A stretch of DNA of 7,026 bases from Lachnospiraceae bacterium. GTDB lineage: Bacteria; Bacillota; Clostridia; Lachnospirales; Lachnospiraceae. The translations under genes were made by a program, and so were the position numbers. Within the stretch, counting starts at the first letter, position 1, and each line of letters begins with the position of its first letter. The notes under the pieces were generated by a model. It made no database searches. It saw nothing but the letters and a program-made list of their open reading frames with translations, and was not told the origin of the DNA. The stretch is from contig JAFPYK010000145.1 in assembly GCA_017412265.1 (NCBI GenBank), positions 1 to 7,026 of the forward strand, written 5' to 3'. This document shows, in pieces, positions 1-5,478 of the stretch.

Positions 1-680
1 CCGGTCTTCGGTGTGTCGTCAGGCTTCTTGGTCGTGGTCTCTTCCTTGGTGGTTTCCTCGGTCGTGGTCTCTTCGGTCGTGGTCTCCTCGGTGGTGGTCT
101 CCTCAGTCGTCGTCTCCTCGGTGGTCGTCTCCTCCGGACCCTCATAAGCAGGATCCAGTTCGACCTCGTTCGGCTTCACGCCCGTGTCATCCTCAGCGGT
201 CAGCATACGAAGCTTCATGCCCTCTTCCGCATTGATGATATAGAACGAGACCTTCATCACCCGGTGCTCAAACGTATAGTTCTCTGCATTTTCCTTCTGC
301 CCGTCGGTCTCTAAGTCACCCTTGATCTCATAGGTGTAGACGCCGGGCTTGCTGAAGGTAAATGTCAGGGTTCCTTCCAGATCATAGACAATCTTGTCGC
401 CGTCCTGGGTTCCTTCTCCGGACGCACCGTCATAAGTGAACACGCCCTTCGCATCTGCTTCCTTCGGCAGAGGCGCTTCGTCCTCCGCGGAAATGATGTA
501 ATGGAACAGGCTGTCCACCGACGTATCATTGGTGGTATACAGGTGCCGGTAGGTCAGTTCGACCTCCAGGGGCTCATATGTCTCAGCCGCGGACGCCGTC
601 CTCGTGTGAGGCATCATCAGCAGCATCAGTGCCGCGATCCCCACAAGGCACCAGACCACTGTCTGTTTCATCTTCTTCAT
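1..680 (-). CDS. FctB-like minor pilin / stalked surface protein, 3' end outside the window
   Basis: This is a secreted, cell-wall-linked protein whose C-terminus lies beyond the left edge; 226 whole codons are visible. Residues 1-31 form a signal peptide (KK start, hydrophobic core, cleavage probably after ASA). Residues 35-180 are a beta-rich pilin-like domain with FctA/FctB-family features such as FSKPGVYTYEIKG at 109-121. I do not see the Lys and Asn needed for an isopeptide bond there. Residues 183-217 are seven EETT(T/K) repeats, a probable wall-spanning stalk. The last visible residues are TPKTG (223 onward, Gly from the edge bases GG), which fits an xPxTG sortase signal. The ATG at 680 is preceded by GGAAG five bases upstream; ATG 671 is an alternative. 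It is last of four pilus genes, the fctB position in the streptococcal FCT island. The first 98 bases overlap the sortase frame. The assignment rests on position and domain resemblance. Confidence 0.85.
   Translation of the reverse strand, partial: MKKMKQTVVWCLVGIAALMLLMMPHTRTASAAETYEPLEVELTYRHLYTTNDTSVDSLFHYIISAEDEAPLPKEADAKGVFTYDGASGEGTQDGDKIVYDLEGTLTFTFSKPGVYTYEIKGDLETDGQKENAENYTFEHRVMKVSFYIINAEEGMKLRMLTAEDDTGVKPNEVELDPAYEGPEETTTEETTTEETTTEETTTEETTTEETTKEETTTKKPDDTPKT
30..134 (-). repeat. Seven tandem 15-base repeats encoding EETT(T/K)
   Basis: Seven consecutive 15-base units (GAGGAGACCACCACC-like) encode Glu-Glu-Thr-Thr-Thr, with one copy ending in Lys. Synonymous third-position differences (ACC/ACG/ACT, GAG/GAA) distinguish the copies, so they are not a recent perfect expansion. 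Such Thr/Glu-rich segments are typical extended linkers between a surface domain and the wall anchor, and the threonines could be glycosylated. Copy number is likely to vary among strains. Confidence 0.95.
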
Positions 681-1614
681 ATTTTCTTCCTTTACTTCTT
701 TTCACTGAACTCCCCTTGGCGATCTTCCACTCGAGCAGCCCGGCCGCCGTGCACAGCATGGCAAACAGGGCAATCCAGAGCCAGAGAGGCACGCGTGTCA
801 GAGTCTGCGCGAAACGGTCTGTGCCGCTGCCGCGCCGGACAGGCGCAGCCGTCACCGGCTTCTCGACCGGGTAGGTCCGGCTGCTCAGTCTCCCGAACAG
901 CAGGTATCTCCCGTTGGTAATCGAGCTGGTACAGGTGGAGAGAACAATGACCTGGTCATCCGCCGTCACCGGCAGATCACGGATCTGTACGGCCTCCTGC
1001 CGGACGGTTTCCAGAAACATCTCCCGCTCTTCCTGTCCTTCCACCGCAGGTGTGAAGAACCGCTCATCATATGCGTCGGTAAGAACCAGGGCAAAGAATT
1101 CGATTCCGTGATCCTCGCCCCCGAAAAACAGGTTCCCGTAAGGGTGATCATCGAAGAACGATTTCTCCGCGAAATCTGACAGCGCTCCGAACATCAGACG
1201 CTGCTCCATATGATGGCCGTAGATAATGCTGTTAAAATCGTCAAAGCAGGGGCTGTTCCTGTAATCCAGGAAAATTGCTCCCGATAAGGTATACTCTCCT
1301 TCGGCATTCGTATTGATATACGTGAAGTTATCGCCCGTCTGTACCACCGGGTAGTCGATCGGCGTATCGTTGACCGTCAGCCAGGCAAATACATCCGGAT
1401 AGATCTCCTGCAGCTCGCTGAAGCTGCGGGTGTCATCCGGCGCGGGCTTGTAAGCGGTATAATTCCAGGCTTCCGCTGCCTGGTATACCTGCCTCGAATC
1501 CCACAGCGAATAACAGCCGAAGGCGAGTATGAGAAACAACAGGATTCCGGCCGCGCAATCCGTTGCCCTGTCTATGACTCTGACGATGGTAAGTCCTGCT
1601 TTTTCAAGAGTCAT
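583..1614 (-). CDS. srtB: Class B sortase, probable pilus sortase
   Basis: This membrane-anchored cysteine transpeptidase cleaves sorting motifs and joins pilins or attaches them to the wall. With ATG 1614 as start (343 aa), a membrane segment spans about residues 20-38. The class B core follows, with catalytic His134 in IIYGHHM, Cys228 in VLSTCTSS and Arg236 in NGRYLLFGRL. A second hydrophobic segment lies at about 275-296, a feature more usual in pilus-polymerising sortases. GTG codons at 1626 and 1618 are alternative in-frame starts. No Shine-Dalgarno sequence precedes any of them, so translation probably depends on coupling to the pilin that ends at 1652. The last 32 residues or so overlap the next gene by 98 bases and look like an out-of-frame reading of its signal peptide, so the true C-terminus may lie near 690-705. 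It sits directly after the major pilin, as srtC1 does in the streptococcal FCT island. Confidence 0.94.
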   Translation of the reverse strand: MTLEKAGLTIVRVIDRATDCAAGILLFLILAFGCYSLWDSRQVYQAAEAWNYTAYKPAPDDTRSFSELQEIYPDVFAWLTVNDTPIDYPVVQTGDNFTYINTNAEGEYTLSGAIFLDYRNSPCFDDFNSIIYGHHMEQRLMFGALSDFAEKSFFDDHPYGNLFFGGEDHGIEFFALVLTDAYDERFFTPAVEGQEEREMFLETVRQEAVQIRDLPVTADDQVIVLSTCTSSITNGRYLLFGRLSSRTYPVEKPVTAAPVRRGSGTDRFAQTLTRVPLWLWIALFAMLCTAAGLLEWKIAKGSSVKRSKGRKYEEDETDSGLVPCGDRGTDAADDASHEDGVRG

Positions 1615-1651
1615 AATCACGTGCACATGCGATGCCGGACGCGGGCCCGGA

Positions 1652-2731
1652 TCAGAAGTTTCTTGCTCTCTTCTTCATGCTCAGGTAAGCGATGCCGATC
1701 ATTGCTACAAGAACCAGAAGAATGTAAGGCAGGTTGTTGATGATGATACCGGTAGGGATGACGTCCTCACGGTTGTTCTCGACGCTGACTTCGACGCCTG
1801 CTTCGGTGATCGGGGCCTTGCCCTTGACGTCCGCGCGGTCGCCTGCAACATAATCGGTATCCGGAGTCTCAACATCGCCGGTGATCTTGCTCTTATAAGG
1901 ATCCTGCTGCGTCTCGCCTACGGTGAAGGTCGTGCCTGCAGGAAGCTTCGTGAACTTGATGCTCTCGCCGTCAGAAAGCTCTGCGGTCGCGGTCAGTGTC
2001 TCGGGGTCAAAGGTTGCCGGAGCAGCAACTGCCACGTCATCCGCGGTGGCAAGCTCAGGCAGAACCAGGGTCACGGTCACGGTGAACTTCTTGGTCTTGT
2101 CGCCGTAGTCGCCGGTGATGCTCTTGGTCACCTTCAGGACGCCGTCCTCGTTCTCCTCGATGGTCTCCTTGTACTCGTTCTTGAAGACGAACTTGGTCTC
2201 ATCGGTCGTAGGATCGATCTTCTCTCCGTCCTTCTCCACGGTCACGCCGTCGAACTTCAGGCCCTGCGTGTCGTTGATCACATAGACATGCACCTTGTAC
2301 TCGGCGCTGTCAACGGTTAACACCTTGGTGACACCGTTCTCGGTGGTGTTGGAAGCCGTCGTCGTCTCCTTCACGGTGTAGATATACTCACCGGCATGAG
2401 GGAAGGCGTTCGCATTGGTAAATACCTGGTCCAGGGTTAACGTCCCGGTTGCCTTGCCGCCGGAAACTGCGCCGACCTCGATGGTCTGCTCGGTGATTGC
2501 GGGATGCTCATCTGCCGTCGCGGTGTCAGAACCGGCCGGGGTAAAGCTGAACTTGAATGTCTTGACCGCGCTGATGTCGATGCCGTCGGCAACGGTCAGT
2601 TCCTTCTTCATGGTAGCTTCTTCCAGAGTGTTCTTGGTCACTCCCGCGTCTGCGGCCTTGACGCACATTCCGTTCATGGTCACTACCAGCACAAGTGCAA
2701 GCAGAACACTGAGAATTCTTCTCATCTTCAT
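1652..2731 (-). CDS. FctA/Spy0128-like major pilin with two isopeptide domains
   Basis: This is the probable pilus shaft subunit, 359 aa against roughly 340 for streptococcal Spy0128. Residues 1-26 are a signal peptide (cleavage near CVKA/A). Domain 1 (about 40-190) and domain 2 (about 197-323) each carry an isopeptide triad when aligned by eye to Spy0128: Lys43, Glu122 (YTVKE) and Asn185 (FVFKN); then Lys203 (KVTK), Glu273 (TVGE) and Asn319 (VSVEN). A VIPTG sorting motif at 324-328 lies exactly where Spy0128 has EVPTG, followed by a hydrophobic segment (333-350) and a KKRAR tail. Lys171 in DGEK matches the lysine Spy0128 uses for intersubunit linkage, though an insertion nearby makes this less certain. 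The start has GGAGG eight bases upstream, the best ribosome site in the operon, as expected for the most abundant subunit. The function is inferred from family and gene order. Confidence 0.93.
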   Translation of the reverse strand: MKMRRILSVLLALVLVVTMNGMCVKAADAGVTKNTLEEATMKKELTVADGIDISAVKTFKFSFTPAGSDTATADEHPAITEQTIEVGAVSGGKATGTLTLDQVFTNANAFPHAGEYIYTVKETTTASNTTENGVTKVLTVDSAEYKVHVYVINDTQGLKFDGVTVEKDGEKIDPTTDETKFVFKNEYKETIEENEDGVLKVTKSITGDYGDKTKKFTVTVTLVLPELATADDVAVAAPATFDPETLTATAELSDGESIKFTKLPAGTTFTVGETQQDPYKSKITGDVETPDTDYVAGDRADVKGKAPITEAGVEVSVENNREDVIPTGIIINNLPYILLVLVAMIGIAYLSMKKRARNF

Positions 2732-2762
2732 TTTTCAATCCTCCATTGCTGATACTCTGTCC

Positions 2763-2787
2763 GCCGGCAGCGTCGTCCGCTTCCGGC
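2763..2787 (-). other. Intercistronic hairpin between the sipA-like gene and the major pilin
   Basis: In the transcript the sequence forms GCCGG-A-AGCG-GACGA-CGCU-G-CCGGC: nine base pairs with one A/G mismatch and a five-base loop. No U-run follows, so it is not an intrinsic terminator. It sits about 30 bases upstream of the pilin start and could protect the 5' end of a processed pilin mRNA. That role is inferred. Confidence 0.5.
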
Positions 2788-2805
2788 CGGGAATTCCTAT
2801 CCATG

Positions 2806-3336
2806 TCAGAAATTCCTGCGGCGAAACAGTCCCACCACTTTCCCTCCGACGTCCTCACAGCGCACACAGCCGAACATCCGGCTGTCCACCGACTGTTCCC
2901 GGTCGTCGCCGAGGACGAACAGCTCGCCCTCCGGCACGGTCAGGGGAAATGTGACCTCCCCCTCGAACTGTGTGGTCTCTCCTCTCCGGTAAGGTTCCTG
3001 AAGAAGAGAGCCGTTCACGCTCAGCCCGTCTGCCGTGATGTCCACCGTATCGCCGGCCGACGCGATCACGCGTTCCAGATACGTCTTCTCCCGATAGCGG
3101 ATCACGATCACATCACCGGCGGTAAACGTACGGTCCAGACGGTAATACATCACAAGGTCGCCGTCCCTGAACGCAGGCTGCATATTCAGGCTCGCGTTTC
3201 TCGTAAGTCCGAAGACATACGTCAGCAGGATGATCCCCGCAACCGCGAAGATCATCAGCTTGATCACAAGCAGCAGCGCTTCCTTCAGGAAACGAGGTTG
3301 TCTCTGTCTCTCATTTTTTATCTCTGATTTCTCCAC
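2806..3336 (-). CDS. sipA: SipA-like signal peptidase I (S26) homologue lacking the catalytic Ser/Lys
   Basis: This protein has the fold of a type I signal peptidase and would be called lepB by default, but it is probably not a peptidase. It is 176 aa, with a charged N-terminus and one membrane segment (about 21-43). The active-site box reads NASLNMQPAF: Asn51 stands where the catalytic Ser precedes Met. The lysine box reads YLERVIASAGD: Glu88 replaces the general-base Lys. The distal box FVLGDDREQSVDSRMFG (140-156) is intact, so the fold is conserved while the dyad is lost. Streptococcus pyogenes SipA likewise lacks its dyad and is needed for pilus polymerisation. This gene is first in the operon, 74 bases before the major pilin, so a pilus-assembly role is inferred. 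The start is a GTG with AAAGG eight bases upstream. Ser49, two residues away, seems badly placed to substitute. Confidence 0.92.
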   Translation of the reverse strand: MEKSEIKNERQRQPRFLKEALLLVIKLMIFAVAGIILLTYVFGLTRNASLNMQPAFRDGDLVMYYRLDRTFTAGDVIVIRYREKTYLERVIASAGDTVDITADGLSVNGSLLQEPYRRGETTQFEGEVTFPLTVPEGELFVLGDDREQSVDSRMFGCVRCEDVGGKVVGLFRRRNF

Positions 3337-3440
3337 ACCGGTATCCTTTCCTGCAGCCGCACTTCGCCGAAGGAGTGCCCCGGAGTCTGCATGAAAACAT
3401 GATAAAAACAGGAATGACTATCCATAGATATTCAATATGA

Positions 3441-3469
3441 ATTATACCAATATCGTCATATCAATGCAA
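3441..3469 (-). promoter_or_regulatory. Probable sigma-A promoter of the pilus operon
   Basis: On the minus strand, TTGCAT (3464-3469) and a perfect TATAAT (3441-3446) are separated by exactly 17 bases. Transcription would begin near 3434, leaving a leader of about 98 bases before the sipA-like GTG start. The -35 box matches consensus only at TTG, so an activator or the upstream AT-rich DNA may contribute. Two ATGACGAT copies overlap the -35 box and the spacer. Confidence 0.65.
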
Positions 3470-3593
3470 TCGTCATTTATATACCTTTCATAATCTATAT
3501 TTTATATATGAATATTATCCCGATATATAGACAATATATACATAAGTATATCCCTATTTCAGCCCTCTACATGCCGGTGATTGCCCCCAAAAC

Positions 3594-3633
3594 AAAAAAA
3601 AGAGCCGTGAAGATGCATTCTCTTCACAGCTCT
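3594..3633 (-). terminator. Intrinsic terminator of the larE-tcdA transcript
   Basis: Read on the minus strand, AGAGCTGTGAAGA and TCTTCACGGCTCT form a 13-pair stem with one G-U wobble around a seven-base loop, followed at once by seven to eight T residues. It begins 25 bases after the tcdA stop codon. No T-run follows on the plus strand, so it acts in one direction and insulates the pilus operon from read-through. Confidence 0.93.
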
Positions 3634-3658
3634 CATTCCTGTAATATATCATCATTTG

Positions 3659-4399
3659 TCAGCGGATTCCGGCCAGATCCCGGATGACCTCGCCCGCGCA
3701 TACAAGCCCCGCAACGGAAGGCACGAAGGCGATGCTTCCCGGCGTCGCTCGCCGGCTGCTCCCCTCCCTTGCCGTAGACGCCGCGGGATCGCTCTCCTCC
3801 GGCATCTCCGGGCGGAGCGCCTCTTCCTCCGAATAGACAACCTTCACACCGCGGATTCCCCGCTTCTTCAGTTCTCTTCGCATCACCCGCGCCAGCGGGC
3901 AGACCTTCGTCTTCTCGATGTCCGCGACCCGGAAAGCCGTCGGATCCAACTTGTTGCCGGCCCCCATGCAGCTGATGACCGGGGTCCCGGCCGCCTTGCT
4001 CCGCTCGATAATCAGCAGTTTGGCAGTCACCGTATCGACCGCGTCCACCACATAATCATACGCCGCAAAATCAAATTGCCCGATGGTATCCGTGCCCACG
4101 AAGACCTCATGAAGCGTCACCCGGCACTCCGGCGCGATGCTCTGCACTCTCTCCGCGCACACCTCCGTCTTCCTGCGCCCGATCGTCTCCCTCGTAGCGA
4201 TGATCTGCCGGTTCAGGTTCGTCAGGCAGACCAGGTCATCGTCCACCAGGTCCAGGGCGCCCACGCCGCTTCGCGCCAGCGCCTCCACCACATAGCCGCC
4301 GACGCCGCCCAGCCCGAAGACCGCGACACGGCTGCCGGCAAGCCTCTTCATGGCTTCCTCGCCCAGAAGCATTTCCGTTCTGGAAAATGCATTCTCCAT
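3659..4399 (-). CDS. tcdA: tRNA threonylcarbamoyladenosine dehydratase (ThiF/E1-like)
   Basis: TcdA (CsdL/YgdL) uses ATP to dehydrate the t6A base at position 37 of ANN-decoding tRNAs to the cyclic ct6A form. The 246 aa protein opens with FSRTEMLLG, typical of the family. It then has the Rossmann nucleotide loop VFGLGGVGGYVVEAL (27-41), the acidic strand DLVDDD (50-55), NLNRQ (61-65), VVDAVDT (117-123), and the family signature MGAGNKLDP (145-153) followed by CPLARVMRREL. A variable Ser/Thr/Glu-rich loop covers about 190-220. The ATG at 4399 has purine-rich AAGGGAG and AAGGAG sites upstream, inside the 15-base gap after larE, so the two genes are probably co-translated. A general ThiF/MoeB adenylase is the only realistic alternative, and the MGAGNKLDP segment and absence of zinc cysteine pairs favour TcdA. 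Confidence 0.94.
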   Translation of the reverse strand: MENAFSRTEMLLGEEAMKRLAGSRVAVFGLGGVGGYVVEALARSGVGALDLVDDDLVCLTNLNRQIIATRETIGRRKTEVCAERVQSIAPECRVTLHEVFVGTDTIGQFDFAAYDYVVDAVDTVTAKLLIIERSKAAGTPVISCMGAGNKLDPTAFRVADIEKTKVCPLARVMRRELKKRGIRGVKVVYSEEEALRPEMPEESDPAASTAREGSSRRATPGSIAFVPSVAGLVCAGEVIRDLAGIR

Positions 4400-4414
4400 C
4401 CTCTCCTTCTCCCT

Positions 4415-5224
4415 TCACTTTCTGGCAAGCGTCTCATTCATGCTGCCGGTCCGGTAGCCCGTAAGATCCATGGCCACATAGGTAAATCCAAGCTCCTTCA
4501 GGTGCCCGGTCACTCTGCGGCGCACAGTCTCCTCCAGGAGCTTCCCGAACTCCTCCGGCTTCACCTCGATCCTGGCGACCGTCCCGTGAATCCTCACCCG
4601 GAACTGTGCAAATCCAAGCTCCATCAGCAGCTGCTCCGCCTCGTCCACCATGTGCAGCTTCTCCGCGGTGATCCGCTCCCCGTAAGGGAATCGCGAAGCC
4701 AGGCACGCGAACGAAGGCTTCTGCCAGGTAGGCAGGCCGAGCTCCTTCGAATACGCGCGGATCTCTGCCTTCGTCAGGCCTGCCTCGCGCAGAGGGCTCT
4801 TCACGTCGAGCTCCCCGAGCGCCTTCAGCCCCGGCCGGTAATCGCCGAGATCATCCATATTCGACCCTTCCGCCACCACAGAGATCCCCTGCGTGGCCGC
4901 AACCTCCTTGATCCGGGTAAATAAAGCCTTCTTGCACAGGTAGCAGCGGTCCGGCGGATTCTCCGTGAATCCCGGCACTTCCCTCTGTTCCACAGAGACC
5001 TTGTGCAGAGAGATCCCCTCCGCGCGGCAGAACTCCTCCGCTTCCTTCGTCTCACGCTCCGGCACCCAGTCCGCCTGCACCGTCACCGCGATCATGCGCT
5101 CACGCAAGACATCGTGCGCCACCTTCGCCAGGAACGTCGAATCCACGCCCCCGGAGAAAGCGACCGCAAGCCCGTCCATGCCCGCAAGATTCTCCTTCAG
5201 TCTCTCCAGTTTTGTCTGTTCCAT
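4415..5224 (-). CDS. larE: ATP-dependent sacrificial sulfur transferase LarE
   Basis: LarE activates the pyridinium carboxylates of the nickel-pincer nucleotide precursor with ATP and donates sulfur from its own cysteine, which becomes dehydroalanine. The 269 aa protein has the PP-loop SGGVDS (24-29), the family motif DRCYLCKKALF (92-102), AEGSNMDDLGDYRPG (118-132), and Cys174 in PSFACLASRFPYG, matching the sacrificial cysteine of the Lactobacillus plantarum enzyme. No extra cysteines lie beside Cys174, so this looks like the single-cysteine type rather than the iron-sulfur type. The ATG at 5224 has GGGGG seven bases upstream. It pairs with tcdA; no larA, larB or larC is in the window, so the client enzyme is unknown. 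Its upstream region contains phased CCAC elements and an inverted repeat. Confidence 0.95.
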   Translation of the reverse strand: MEQTKLERLKENLAGMDGLAVAFSGGVDSTFLAKVAHDVLRERMIAVTVQADWVPERETKEAEEFCRAEGISLHKVSVEQREVPGFTENPPDRCYLCKKALFTRIKEVAATQGISVVAEGSNMDDLGDYRPGLKALGELDVKSPLREAGLTKAEIRAYSKELGLPTWQKPSFACLASRFPYGERITAEKLHMVDEAEQLLMELGFAQFRVRIHGTVARIEVKPEEFGKLLEETVRRRVTGHLKELGFTYVAMDLTGYRTGSMNETLARK

Positions 5225-5242
5225 ATCATTACCCCCTTGATA

Positions 5243-5478
5243 GTTATCCCCACAATCATCGATAATCTTATCGTAAATGAAATTGATTTCCCCACATTTC
5301 TTCTGTGTGAGCCATAAAAATGGTATTCCATTCCCACTTTAAACATCTGCAGAATGTCCGTCGGAATCCGACTATCTCCACTTTGTTTGAATAATTCATC
5401 GTATTTTGATATTAAGTGCCCACTCTCGAAGCATTTTCCTTCAAAAATGCGCTTCCATCAGCTTTCTATCTCCCACTT
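5243..5478. promoter_or_regulatory. Phased series of CCAC elements between truA and larE
   Basis: The plus strand carries exactly six CCAC motifs, each preceded by pyrimidines or TGC, at 5250, 5292, 5334, 5378, 5420 and 5473. Successive spacings are 42, 42, 44, 42 and 53 bases. Two resemble each other closely over 13 bases (CTATCTCCCACTT at 5466 and CTATCTCCACTTT at 5372), and two share TTTCCCCACA/TATCCCCACA-like sequence. The gap has no gene. It also holds inverted repeats CGATAA-TC-TTATCG (5260-5273) and GTCGGA-A-TCCGAC (5360-5372). I could not find a convincing larE promoter here. The function is unknown; operator sites or a decayed tandem repeat are possible. Confidence 0.4.
5428..5455 (-). 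terminator. Weak hairpin downstream of truA, possible terminator
   Basis: On the minus strand GCATTTT and AAAATGC pair around a six-base loop, with GAA and TTC extending the stem after a two-base bulge. It starts 22 bases after the truA stop codon. There is no following T-run, so termination here would be inefficient and read-through into larE is plausible. Confidence 0.3.

Larger units (their letters stand above)
3337..3658. other. Intergenic region between tcdA and the pilus operon
   Basis: This stretch holds no gene. It contains the intrinsic terminator of the tcdA transcript (3594-3633), a markedly AT-rich block (about 3400-3560), and the probable pilus-operon promoter (3441-3469). A roughly 98-base leader follows, with a possible small hairpin (GCACT at 3359-3363 against AGTGC at 3374-3378) upstream of the GTG start. 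The AT-rich block also contains TATAC-ATAA-GTATA, an inverted repeat at 3537-3550. Confidence 0.8.

Noticed and set aside
11..235. A Trp/Ser-rich small plus-strand frame
   Set aside because: It is the antisense reading of the EETTT repeats of the surface protein.
1529..2320. A 263-codon plus-strand open frame
   Set aside because: It is antisense to the major pilin and sortase; both have clear domains and signals in the minus-strand frames.
3450..3490. A six-codon leader peptide (MTIALI) on the minus strand with AAAGG upstream
   Set aside because: It overlaps the -35 box and spacer of the predicted promoter, so it would not be transcribed from it; likely chance.
3656..4924. A 422-codon open frame on the plus strand
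   Set aside because: It lies antisense to tcdA and larE, is Arg/His/Leu/Pro-rich with no recognisable domain, and the opposite strand carries two complete families with intact motifs.
5244..5254. A DnaA-box-like TTATCCCCACA
   Set aside because: It has two extra bases relative to the TTATCCACA consensus, and no cluster of true boxes or replication genes is present.
5243..5478. The 42-base spacing as a CRISPR array
   Set aside because: Only a short core is shared, not a 23-37-base repeat, and no cas gene is nearby.
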